DNA of 64,000 nt from Rapana venosa. Taxonomy: Eukaryota; Mollusca; Gastropoda; Neogastropoda; Muricidae. The notes below the pieces were generated by a model. The model saw nothing but the letters and a program-made list of their open reading frames with translations. It was not told the origin of the DNA and searched no databases. The translations under genes and the position numbers were made by a program. Where the stretch lies: positions 9,666,164 through 9,730,163 of the forward strand of contig CM054153.1 in assembly GCA_028751875.1 (NCBI GenBank). The letters are read 5' to 3'. Numbering within the stretch: the first letter of the stretch is position 1; each line of letters opens with the position of its first letter. Shown here one piece after another: positions 23,990 through 35,140 of this stretch.

Positions 23990-24320
23990 CCCTTGCCAAG
24001 TTACTGGGAAAATCATCACAGGGGGTGTTACTCTACTGGTAAGGCATTTGTGACCCTCCACCACAAAATGAAGCACATTGTACCGGAGGTCAGTTTTTTG
24101 TTGTTGTCAACATGGTATCTCGCAGCACACAAATCCAGCATAACTCGGTCAAGGGTCCAGGGCCCAGTGCTAAAGCTAACCTCTTCTTTTTACTAAGTCC
24201 AGGTCCAAGCGCGGTCAGTTTCTGTTATAATTAGCACCTGCTGGGATGGAATGGATAGCAGCTGAGACTAGTTGAAATTGGGGAAACTGACAGCTGTGAT
24301 CAATCTTCAATAAAAAAAAA
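23990..24320 (+). repeat. Dispersed repeat ending in an A-rich tail
   Basis: Shares GCGGTCAGTTTCTGTTATAA and TGGAATGGATAGCAGCTGAG with 19990-20110 and ends CTTCAATAAAAAAAAATATA. The A-tail and the tRNA-like start (GTTACTCTACTGGTAAGGCA) suggest a SINE, possibly a separate family. Confidence 0.5.
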
Positions 24321-26782
24321 TATATATATAAAACAAATTTTCAAGCTATTCAATTTTTAAAAAAGAGATTTTTTTTTTAAATGGACAGTTCTCTGAAAAG
24401 TGATTGCAAAATTAAAATGTTAAGACAACAAGAAGTGACAAAATGAGAAATTGACCAATTTTGCATCGTGATATGTGGTCAGTGTAAGGGGTTGTTTTGT
24501 TGGGGTTTTTCTTTGTAGCAAAAGGAAACAAAATTACACCTTATTAGATAGAAGAAAGCTTAAAGTTTTATAATCAGACGAAATCTCAAAACCAACAACC
24601 TGGCCCCCATATGCCCAAATCGGCAGGGAGCAGTATAGTCAGTCAGTCAGCAGCAGGAGCAGTGTGGCTAATGTCATGGTGGAGAGTTACAATTAGTCTG
24701 TCAGGGCTTGCTCCCCCTGAAAACCATCCTGTCTGCTTCCTTCAAGAAAGTTGCTGTTTGTTTGGGACTTTTTTGTTTATTTGTTTGTTTGTTTTTTTAT
24801 CTAGTAATTTTTGGTTTGTATTATTATTTTGCACATATATGTTTTAGTCAGTCATGGGGTTAATATTTCTAGTAGAGAGTTTTTGCACAGAATATTTGTA
24901 TCAAGAAAACTTGCACATTGTAAGCAAAGTTTCCTGAGTTAGAAGGTTTTGGAGTAATCACTATTTTTATCAGTTGTTAAGAGCACGTATACTGAGAGTG
25001 TAAATACATAATTTATAGGGATTAGAAATACTGTATTAAAGAATTCAGTAGCTGTGTTCTGTTTAGAACAACAATTTGTATTATGTATGTTAATCTTTGA
25101 TTTTAATGGATAGAAATTTGTTTTGTACTAGTGTAAGGTAAAGAGAAAGAAAATTGAGTACTGAAATAACGGTTTTCAGTATTTTATTTTGTACCTAATT
25201 GTTATTTACATATTCATGAATAATGTGCATGTGGTGTGTGTGTGCGTGTGTGTGTGTGTGTGTGTGTGCTTGAATGTGCTAAATAGGACTTTACTGTGAA
25301 ATAAATCTCTTGTCATTACATGTTAAATTTGAAATTTTAGAATGTTTCAGAACTTGTAGGACTTTTTTTCAAACTTTCCAAATCACATACAAGTCAAAAT
25401 GTAATATGCCAGAATTACAGTCTGTTGAGAAAAGCTGAATCTTCCAACAAATAATTTGGAGACATTTAAAAGATTGTAGGTAAATTCATGAACTGTTTGA
25501 TAGGTTTTTTCAATAGATGTTCATTTTTTAAAAATCATATTAAAAAAATCAAATTTTCATACTTGTACTATGTAGAATTACGCTTCCAGTATAACTCCAG
25601 CATTGCATATTTTGTATACATTAGAAGCTTGTAAAAAAATTTTTTAAAAAAACCCAACCTTTTTTTGGTTTTGTTTTTGATGTGCTTTTATTCAAATAGC
25701 AAAATTGACAAGTGATTCACTTTTCATTTCATAGTAATTAGTCACAAATTATTTCTGTGTTGTTTTTTAATGATGACATCAATGTTGATAATGGTATGTC
25801 TGTTTATATGTGAGAGTGGTTGTTTTTGAAGTGTGTTATCCGTCCATTTTGTTGACCCATATCAACGCGAGTTTATTAGTCACAGGTGTTGAGTTGCTGT
25901 GCTGGTATTCTCGCATAGGTGCTTTTGAAATTTTGGCAATCATTTCCAAAAAAAAAACTTTCATGAAATCAATTTTCTGTGATGACGTTTGATGCGTTTT
26001 CTCCTCTTCCCCTCCCCCCATTTTTTTTTTGTTGAAGCCAACAACTGTGATATGTTGGGGTTTTTTTGTAAAAACATTGTTTGTTGATATCATAGTGCAT
26101 TGCTTATACAAGTTTCATTTATCTGAATCTCACAACTTTAGTGTAGAAGCATTTATCTTTTTTTTTTCTCTTGAGAAATATTGATGCAAGGTCTTTTCAG
26201 GGATTCATAACATGATTTTGCCTTTCACAAAAGAGTATCCAAATGTGTTGAGGCCTGTCACCTTATAGGAGTTATATGAACAAACACTGTGTCTTAGTGC
26301 CTTTTATTTTCAACTGCGTGGCCAAATTGGGAAAGAGTTCCTTTTTACCGTGTCTTGGGGTCTCTTCTTGAAGATTTTTCAAGCACGTGTTCAGTCGCAA
26401 GGTCATGGATTTTTGTTTTTCCTTCCTTGCCTGGAGCTCGGAGACTCACCTAGGCTACCATTTTGTTTACATGACTGTTTGGCGTTTGCCCACCATCAAG
26501 GTAACCACATTTCAACTTCAAGGAAAGTCACTGATTTAAATTTTTACTGTGCCTGGTTTGCAGAACAAAGATGATGTATACTTTATATGTATACTTGCCA
26601 GTGCCATAGTTATATATATATTTATTCTTTACTAGCTTCAGAAAGTATTTGATCTCTTTCCAAGTAACTCATATGGATTTTCAGTGTGTCACAGAGCCAA
26701 GCAAACAATGATTGTTTCACCTTAATTGTAGTCATCAGGCTTGTAAACTTTAGGTGCCCACAATGAGAGCTTCTACTGTGCA

Positions 26783-26862
26783 CACACATACACACACACA
26801 CACACACACACTCACACACACACACTCACACTCACACACACACTCACTCACACACACACTCA

Positions 26863-26904
<42 letters not shown>
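26783..26904. repeat. (CA)n/(CACT)n microsatellite
   Basis: CA repeats interrupted by TCACA and CTCA units in a higher-order pattern, then a pure CA run. Confidence 0.95.
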
Positions 26905-26909
<5 letters not shown>

Positions 26910-28874
26910 GCACACTGAGGCAGTAGGTAGCAGTAAGGTGTATCAGAAATTATTCAGCAAAATAAGTCTTGCTCTTCATAAATCAGATAGAAAACTTCTG
27001 TTATTTTCCAGAAAGATTATCCTTGGTTAGACATGGACATATTTCAGGAATCTTCTGGGTTGGGGTTTTTTTTCCAAAATCTTATGGCTTCTGAAAGCTG
27101 ACCCATTTTCTTCTGTATGCGTGGGATAATATTTTATCAGGTCATTCTGGTTTGCCAGTTTTAAGTGTAGTAAACAATTTTATTACATCTCAATATAATA
27201 TTGAAGAAACCACATTGTAACCAGCAGTTTTTGAATTTGTGTAATATTGATTTGTATCAACATATCAAAACCATGTTAAAAATTCAGGCTGATGATGACC
27301 ACTGTTGGGTTTTTTTCAAACTAAGCGTAAAAAACTGAATCGTGGTTTCTGCACTGTTGCTGCTGAAAAAAATATCAGTGTTGATTTCTGATAACTTAGA
27401 ATCACATTTCCTTTTATTATCCGTCCATGGCTTGCCTTTCTGGTGGTTTACATCAGTAGCATGACTGGTATTACTATATTATATTGTGTCATATTATATT
27501 ACTGTGATTGGGTTATATATTACATTGTATATATTGTATTAGAGATTTTATTCCAATTTTCTTCTTTTCTTATCTTTTCATTTTTCTCTCTTTCCTTTCA
27601 TTCCTTTCTCTTTGTTTTTCCCTTCACAGTCTGTCCAGTCTCATTCCTTCTTTTCTCGCTTTCTTCTCCTCTCCTAATTTCTCTCTTCAAGTTCTGTCTT
27701 GTATTCTTATTCTTGATTCCGTTGTCTTTCACCTTTTCTGTTCTATTACTTTTTTTTTTATTGCCTTCTTTTACAGTGTTCTTTCAAATCATGTGATACC
27801 TTTGCAATTTTTGTTGTGAAAATTGCATTTACCAGATAAATTGTGTTTGAAAAAAAAATTGAAAAAAAACGAAACCCACAATGAATACCAACTGCTGAAA
27901 GAAACAGGATGGCTTTGCATTTTCTTACAGTACCCAAATTTTGTTTGATTTTATTTTCATTCTTCTTCAGGGACAATTCAGGAGTACATTCCAAGATGAA
28001 TTTGCCAGGTTTGATCAAATATTTTGTTCAAGTATACATTTGTTATAATGCTACCTATTCTGCAAGGAAAATCCATATTTCTTTTCTGTGATAAAATTGC
28101 CCATTCTGTTTGAAAAAATTTTTTCTCCATGTTTTGTGGTAAAAAAAAATACAAAGTTTCTGTACTCTATTTTTAATGATACAAGTTTTTTTGTGGTGTT
28201 TTTTTTTTACATAGAGTACAATTTTTACTTTTACTGCTGCTCGAAATAAACTCTCTTTTTTTTAGCATGTCTTTAGGCATGTCATCTGTTGTGTACAAGG
28301 GTATATATGTGTATGTATGTGAACACTTTGTAGTATACCATTGACAGTAACTGCTGCTGATATGCATTTAGAGTTGTATACATATGTCATTGGGGGAGGA
28401 GGAGGATTAATAAGCAGAAAAAGCTTTAACACCCTCAAAGCCTTGAATCCTCAAGAGAGCTATGAGTGTGAAGCCCCCAGGAGGCCACCTGCCAGAAACA
28501 GACCCTGCATTGCTGCTGAATCACTCAGGTGATGGTGCTCTGCAAAACTTGCCTCCTCTCTTGGGGTGGGAACGAATGCCTTAATAGCTCCCCCACATCA
28601 CATCAGTAAAAGTCTTCTGTTGATGGGGCAGGGTGCCCGGGCACAGCCTCAAACAGTGGCAAATGCGGCACAGGCACAGATGACCAGTGTGAAAACAAAG
28701 CCAGTTGTCGGCATCCTCTGCCAAGAGGGGTCACAGGTTAGACCTATCATGAGTGTTCTGAAGTCGGAATGTGTCAGTTGAGGCCTGTGGCCAGCCCTCC
28801 TGTAAAGTCACAAGCGCAGAAAACCAGGCACTATGCATGCCACCCAACATGGCTATGTGAGTGATGTTTTGTTT

Positions 28875-29150
28875 TGGTATTTTTCAGTCGTTGGCTAGAG
28901 CTCTTAGATTCACCAATGGTGAGATTTTGCGTATGCAACTGTTTTGTGTCCACCATGAAGGTACCTGCATTCTGACTTTGGAGATGTATGTTCGTGTTTC
29001 TGTAACCCGCCAAATCATGACATGTATGGGATCTTTAGCGTGCATATTTGATCTCCTGCATGTGTATATACGCAAAGGGAAATAAAGCTCTGGCTGGTCT
29101 GCACTTGAAGTTGACTTGGGAGAATGTAAAAAAAAAACACCCTTAATTCA
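28875..29150 (+). repeat. Dispersed repeat with the GGGATCTTTAGCGTGCATAT motif
   Basis: Contains GGGATCTTTAGCGTGCATAT, then ATATACGCAAAGGGAAATAA and TGGTCTGCACTTGAAGTTGA, and ends in poly-A near 29130. I recognise this type of segment from mollusc SINE bodies, but the head is unclear. Related pieces are at 19640 and 26420. Confidence 0.6.
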
Positions 29151-29480
29151 CCAGACTTCCCTCTGGATATGCTGGGGGCCTGCCAGTATGAATAACATCC
29201 CCACCTTCTGGAAGTTCTGTGCTAGGAATTTCCTCTTTTCTATCCCTCTCTTTTTTTCTACCTAGTTCCTTTTGTTCATGTCATCTCCTTCTTGTCCATT
29301 TTCTGCCCTCTTCATCCATTCTCCTGCCTTTTCTCCAGAAAGACTTACAAGATAACCATTCTCTCCCACACATAAGTCAGATGCACTGGGCCTAACTTGT
29401 CACGATCTTAATGGAAACACAACATATTTTTGCTCATACGACAGACAATTGTTGCCCTCTGAGCATTTGATAGAGAAGTT
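29150..29480 (+). repeat. Dispersed repeat, copy 1 of 2
   Basis: Shares with 39740-40060, in the same orientation, ACATCCCCACCTTCTGGAAG / GCATCCCCACCTTCTGGAAA, a CT-rich middle, CCAGAAAGACTTA, AACTTGTCA, and the end segment with GAGCATTTGATAGAGAAGTT. About 320 bp. Class unknown. Confidence 0.65.
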
Positions 29481-31234
29481 CTGATCCAGCAAACACAGGA
29501 TACCATCTTTTCAACTTCCTACTAATGACATTAAAGAATACACACCAGTATGTGTGCTTGCTCAATAAATAATACTCATGCACGCGCGCACACACACACA
29601 CACATAGATGTTCTCTCTTTCTATCTCTCTCTCCACACACACATAGATGTTCTCTCTCTCTCTTGCTCTCGCTCTCTCTCTCAGACATTTTTGTAATGAT
29701 ATCCACAATTCAGACTTATGTAACAGATCTATTGTTATAATTTCAGTATATGTTTATGATTTTCTTCCCTGCCCCTAAACAGACAAACTTCTCATCCAAT
29801 GTGTTCTTACAGTGAATACCAGATGTGATGAGTGAGACATTGTACATATTTTGGGTGATCCCCAGGGTGTTAAGCTAGGGTTTGCACAACAACATAACAA
29901 ACCCATGTTTCTAAAGGCTCTCTGTGACAGGTACACATCCACTGTAGTACTAGGTATAAAGAACAAGAGAACCAAAATTGAAACTCTAACTTAGGTGCCA
30001 TCGATATAATGTCAATGTTCTTTTATTGCTTGATGTAATGATGTTAATCATCACAGTGATTTGATACTATTACACTCCAGCTCAGTTTTGGAAAAATTGT
30101 CACAGGGCTGTAATTTACACTTCCTTTCATAAAATATGTGATCATCAACCAGGCCTGATAGAAACAGACGTCTGCAGTGTTTGTCAAGTATATTGTATAT
30201 TTTAGCAAACCTTCACAACTTGTATTCATAATGTAGATAGTACACAGGATTGTGTTGTACCAGTCTTTCCCATTGAAGCCCATTGCTCACACAACTCGGG
30301 GCAAGAGCTGACACTGAGGAGATCCAAAGTCTTTGCCTCTGATAAAACTGAAAGTTATTCTCATTTCTTCTCTGCATTCCCTTTCCAGGGCGGATGCATA
30401 ATCCCTGGTCTTCTCCTGTGTTTGTAACTCTGCAGGAGGTCTGCCCACTGGCCTCAGCTGACATATTCTAACTTCAGAGAAGCTCACTTTTTTGTTCAAG
30501 ACCCATGCTGAGTATGTTTGTGTTTCTGTAACCTGCAGAATGCTGAAACAACTTCCCTACTGGGGATTTACTGCTCTGATCATTGCACTACAGCAATTTG
30601 ACCTGTATACGCAGAGCGAAGGAAATAACAAAAAAACGCCCCCCAAAACAACAACAAAATGGCAGATGTAGCACAAAGAAATAACCATGGGTAAGAGTAT
30701 GGCTAACATGTGTGGGAAGAGAGGGTTAAAAAACAACAACAAAACTTTACACAGATCTTTGAAGCAATCAACAGGGGGAAATATAGAAATTAGTAAAACA
30801 AACATAAACAAATCAAATAAAAGGTAAATATTAATTTTTCTTTCCATACACGCAGCACGTGTGCACACACACACACACACACACACATACACCTCTTTTG
30901 TTTGTTTTTCTTTCTTTGTTCGTTTATTTGCTTTTCACTTATAATTTGTTTACTTATCATTTGTTCATATTTTTTCATCACTCAAATTGATTGCTGCCAC
31001 TGTTATTTTACCTACAACTACCGTCACTGTTACTAAAATAACTACATACCTCTACTATTAGTTAAACACACCTCTATTAGTTAAACTTCTGCAACAAACA
31101 CTCATTAGTATGACTGCCAATTTCCATGCACCAATGTTTGTGAGGGCACATTTTTCACATACACACACACCACACGCGCGCGCACACACACACAAACACT
31201 ACTACACACACACACACACACACAGAGCTCGGGG

Positions 31235-31395
31235 TGCACTTCAATTTTTATTTTAAACCGAAAGAAAGAAAGAAAAAATACGACAAACGTCAAACAAATG
31301 CTTTCGTGTGTTTAGTCATTTTGCGCCAGATGCTTACTGTATATTTCCACCGTTGCCGTTCATATAAGCTGACTGATTATTTTCGTTTTGTAACA
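31235..31395 (+). promoter_or_regulatory. Probable SDHAF4 promoter and 5' UTR
   Basis: Transposon-free sequence directly upstream of the start codon, after a (CA)n tract. The start codon itself lies in TAACAATGGCGGCCAC, close to the YY1-type ATGGCGGC element common at starts of nuclear genes for mitochondrial proteins. The assignment is by position and motif only. Confidence 0.4.
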
Positions 31396-31423
31396 ATGGC
31401 GGCCACCTTGAGGACGTTAACAG
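31396..31423 (+). CDS. SDHAF4: SDHAF4 coding exon 1
   Basis: ATGGCGGCC in an ACAATGG context starts a 28-nt coding segment ending at ACAG|GTAAGG, a near-consensus donor. It gives MAATLRTLT plus one base; with exon 2 the codon becomes GTT (Val). It is short, but the phase and the resulting presequence support it. Confidence 0.85.
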
Positions 31424-34400
31424 GTAAGGCATTTTTGGTATTATTATCTGTTTGTGCCGAAGAAATAGCGTGTGTATGACGGAAAAAAGAGAACAGAAAG
31501 ATATTGTACATGTTTTGCAGAGCAATATTTAATTTTGCTTTTAAAGTACAAGAGACGAGTAGACTGCAAGCTTTGTACTGGAGGTGAGTGAACATCTCAA
31601 TGAAAGTGGATCACTGGCGTACTTTCGGTGCGTTATTTTAATTTTGTTTGTTGCCTTATCGTCTTTCTGTTTTACGAGAGCAGTCTGTGTCGTTATATTT
31701 TGGTGTACAACACCTTACTTTTTATCCTCGGGAGTTTTCTTCTGAAAGTGAGTGAGTGACTGAGTCAAACTCTAGGGGGGTTGGTGGATCCGTAGTTAGG
31801 GACAGCGTAATGAACTGAAACTAGTGAAAGTGAAGCAAGTTTTGAATAAATGAATCTATGGTGTAATTTATAGAGCGTGTAAAACCCTCCTCTGCCTTCG
31901 GCATAGGTGTGATGGCAGCACTTGGAGATAAGGAGAGGGGACATGGAAAACCGCTAGTTTGGTTAGGTCAAGACACAGACTGACAGAGGCACAGCACACT
32001 GGATTGTTAAGGTAGCCACATTCCGACTTTAGGGATTATGCCTAAACATTAATGTGGTAATGACTGTGCTTACGTTTTTCACATTTTGTCATTTGTTCCT
32101 ACTGGCATGCAGTGGCCTATTCAGCATTGTGCCTTGTTGGAGAAAGTGAGCACTGGACATGCCCTTGATCAGTCATGTGGGGGGATGGGATAGCCTGGTG
32201 GTTAGACTAGAGTGATGTATTCATGATCTGCTGACCCGGGTTCGATTCTCGTTCAAGAGGATTTTTCCTCTGCAGTTAACATCAGTGCCAACTCCACTCT
32301 CCCCAAGTCCTTCAGATGAGACTATAAACCAAGGTCCCGGGTGCGAACGCACGCAGAACACCTTGCGCACACGTAAAATCCTGTTCCGCTTTTTGGAAGA
32401 GTAGGCCATTGTGTGCTGGTGGAAACGGATGACAAAATTTACAAAACTGCTTACACACAGGGACTGGATATAAAAAAGCACATGAGTGCTTAACCCATTA
32501 TCCTCCAAATAAAAGAATTTTAAAAAGGTGCAGCACTTTGCCTTGTTCAAGTTGTTGGAGAAAGTGCTGGACTTGCCCATGAAATTTGTCATGTGCTATA
32601 TTTTAGCCTAGAGAAAGCAGGTCTAACAAGGAAAGGTCTGGCATAAGTGTTGTTTTATGAAGTTATTATTAATTTGGTCATGCAAATGTAGGGTTCAGTC
32701 CTTAGGCTTCACAAACAGAAGAATACAGTATTATTGCAAAGAATGAAAGAATGATCACAGGCAGCTGATATAAAAATTGTTAAGAATAGCTACTCATCTC
32801 CCCCCCCCCCCCTTTTTTTTTGAAAGAGTAAAAGTTTGAAACAGGTTAAAGACCAAACAAGATGGATATATATAAGAGATGAAATCTATAAGCAAAACAA
32901 CAAACATGAATCCAGCTAAAAATGAACTTATACAAACTAAGCAAACTAGTACTGTGTTTGTCTGTCTCCTGTTGTTTTCTAACATATTGAAAGACATATT
33001 GCCAGAAGGTCCATAACCGCATACTACACATCATATGCTTCTTAAAATTTCTCTATTTTTGTTTTTTTCTTATGTTTGTGTGAACCTTTTCATCACCCTG
33101 ATGGCCTGAGTATGTTGTATCTGTTTTGTACTATGAAGTGATCTCTCTATGTATATTATATCCAGGGTTCGTACAAATCTTAAAAAGCCCTAAAAGGCCC
33201 TGATTTTTGATAATCAAAAATAAGGCCCCTAAAAAGCCCTAAAAATGATACCTATGGCCCTGGAGGCCCTAAAAAGCCCTAAAAATGGGAACCATGAGTG
33301 AGAGTTTCTGATGAAATGTAGATTAAACAAATACACAAAATAAAACTTATGAGAAATGAAAGCAAGAAAGGTGTCCAAAGATCGTATTATCGACGATAGA
33401 GCCTGTCGTCTGCTATTCATGTTGCGCCACCTATTTTGCCAAGGGAGGTAATTTGCCTCCATTGGAAGCGCATATTCGCTTTTTTTTCATCAGTTATTTC
33501 TTATATGCCGAAAACTACCTACCCCTATGGTATGTCCGTAATTTGTTTGGAAAATGATGTTTAACTATGAAACTGCAATCATGAGTCAAAATAATACCAG
33601 TTTTCTGTTTACTGCGCTACAGTCCTTTACGAGATTTTTCAATTTTAGCACAGCTGCACTGTGAATAGCAAGGCCTATGAATAGCAAGGCCTATTGTTTC
33701 TCCTGTGGGCAGTTTACAAAATGGCAGTCAGTGATACAGTCGTGTGTCAGAATGGGAATACAATAAAACCTGTAGCCAGATCTATTCTTTATTTGAGGAG
33801 ATTATCCCACAGATTTTCTGCAGAATGCATACAGAAACGAATCAAATTCATAAGGCAAGTCACAAATGCCTGAATATTTACAAATGTACAGGAAAAATAC
33901 AAATGTTTGAATATTTTCCACCGCTCAATGTGGTTGATTTAGTTGACTTTAAAATTCGCAGCTTATTCAGTTATTGGCCGACTTGATCTGAAGATTCTTG
34001 CTTTAAAAAACAACAACTTTGGGCAGAGGGTGTTGGCATCCTTTTCAAGCCAGTGTTAGGCCTTCCTCTCTGTCTGCATTGACCATATGGGACTTGTACA
34101 TGTATTCATAGTGAAGAGAACTTGCATACAACAGTCTCTCTCTCTGTGTCTTTCTCAGTTTCTGTCCCTGTCTTTTATGCATGCATGCGTGTACATGCAC
34201 GCACGTGCATGTGTGTGTGTGAATTCCTGCATGTACGCATGTGTGAGATTGAAATAAAGGAACAGAATTTGGAAGAGGCACTGTGACTGTGTGAGGGTAT
34301 TGTTATTACCAGTTCTAGTACTGGGCAACCATCTGCATCTTTGGTAAGGCAAGGATACTAGTTCACATCAGATGAAGTTTGAGGGATAGTGTCTTTTAAG

Positions 34401-35140
34401 TTCACTTTGCTAGCTGTTTGTGAAAAACATCTTGGAATCAGAGACACTTATTTCAGTTTTCTCTTTACTTCGTATTTCAAGACATGGACACTTCCATCAC
34501 ACCATGGACATTTTACTGTGTGAGGATTTTAATTCATTGTAGTATCTATGAGTGAAAGACATTTTATTCTAGAACTTCACTTGAATTTGTGTCAATAATC
34601 AATATGCATCATGCAGTTGTAGACGAGAAGACTTTGCTTACATGAATTTGAGATTGGTTTGTCAAAGTAAATGTGTACAAAGGTTGATAACATACACTTT
34701 GATACCCTGCGGATAGGCCCTAAATTTGGAAATAATGGCCCCTAAAAAGCCCTAAAAAGGCCCTAAATTTTTTCCCACCAAGTCTGTATGAACCCTGTAT
34801 ATCTCAAAGTGCTCAATACTGACCTGTTGCAGTTCGCCTTCTGGGCCTGTCAAGACAAAGCCTTCGGCAGACCGCAGTGGCAGTACGACACCACTCTGAA
34901 GACAGCAGTGCAACGTCCAGCGGCAAATCAAAGAGGCGGAAAGGCAAAACACCAGCAGGGAAACTGGACGAGGAATGGGAGGGAGAAGAGGAGGAGAGAC
35001 AGCCCCAAGGAGAGCAGGAGCCACTGGAGCGATTCCCTAACGACATCAACCCCATCACCGGTGAGATCGGTGGGCCTCGGGGGCCAGAGCCCACACGGTA
35101 TGGTGACTGGGAGCGGAAAGGGAGAGTGACTGATTTCTGA
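31396..35140 (+). CDS. SDHAF4: Succinate dehydrogenase assembly factor 4, two exons
   Basis: Coding exons 31396-31423 (28 nt) and 34833-35140 (308 nt) join in phase 1 to 336 nt, i.e. 111 aa plus stop. The C-terminus carries the family signature: [19 protein letters not shown], then [15 protein letters not shown] and a final Asp-Phe. In other animals SDHAF4 acts in the mitochondrial matrix, binding flavinated SDHA and helping assemble complex II. The N-terminus fits this: [20 protein letters not shown] is rich in Arg, Ser and Leu with no acidic residue, as in a targeting presequence. Residues 45-75 form a variable Lys/Glu-rich linker. The 3.4-kb intron holds a SINE and a DNA transposon. A candidate poly(A) signal AATAAA is at 35669-35674. 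Confidence 0.94.
32170..32525 (+). mobile_element. SINE family 1, full length with A-type end, in SDHAF4 intron
   Basis: The tRNA-like head has A box (GATAGCCTGGTGGTTAGACT) and B box (GGGTTCGATTC) at about 32185-32250. The core TCAGATGAGACTATAAACCA, the GCAGAACACCTTGC segment and the GGACTGGATATAAAAAAGCA palindrome follow, and it ends AAATAAAAGAATTTT without the LINE-type extension. Confidence 0.9.
33163..34797. mobile_element. Non-autonomous DNA transposon with 13-bp TIRs in SDHAF4 intron
   Basis: Starts CAGGGTTCGTACA and ends TGTATGAACCCTG (12 of 13 bases inverted). The flanks are an identical TATATC on each side (33157-33162 and 34798-34803). Both ends carry clustered CCCTAAAAAGCCCTAAAA motifs (33182-33290 and 34717-34770), in the same direction at both ends. 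The 1635-bp body shows no transposase. The CAGGG start suggests hAT-like ancestry, although hAT elements usually duplicate 8 bp, so the superfamily is open. Confidence 0.88.
34833..35140 (+). CDS. SDHAF4: SDHAF4 coding exon 2 and stop
   Basis: Acceptor CCTGTTGCAG at 34823-34832 with a weak pyrimidine tract. The exon encodes the rest of the presequence, the charged linker and the conserved DUF1674-type C-terminal domain, with TGA at 35138-35140. A transposon ends at 34797, only 35 bp upstream. Confidence 0.95.

Larger units (their letters stand above)
23627..31395. other. FAM221B 3' flank and intergenic stretch up to SDHAF4
   Basis: No further exon seen. It is AT-rich, with poly-G at 23780-23795, (TG)n at 25237-25268, (CA)n-rich DNA at 26783-26904, CT-rich DNA at 27555-27740 and (AC)n runs at 30864-30890 and 31160-31224. 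Old dispersed repeats occupy parts of it (listed separately). The first part is presumably the FAM221B 3' UTR, but its end cannot be fixed from sequence alone. Confidence 0.5.

Noticed and set aside
27443..27819. Hydrophobic frames suggesting a membrane protein
   Set aside because: The stretch is CT-rich low-complexity DNA; two frames are open with Phe/Ser/Leu bias and no start or splice support.
33180..33295. Interstitial telomere repeat (CCCTAA)n
   Set aside because: The units are CCCTAAAAAG or CCCTAAAAATG and not a hexamer series, and they sit inside defined transposon ends.
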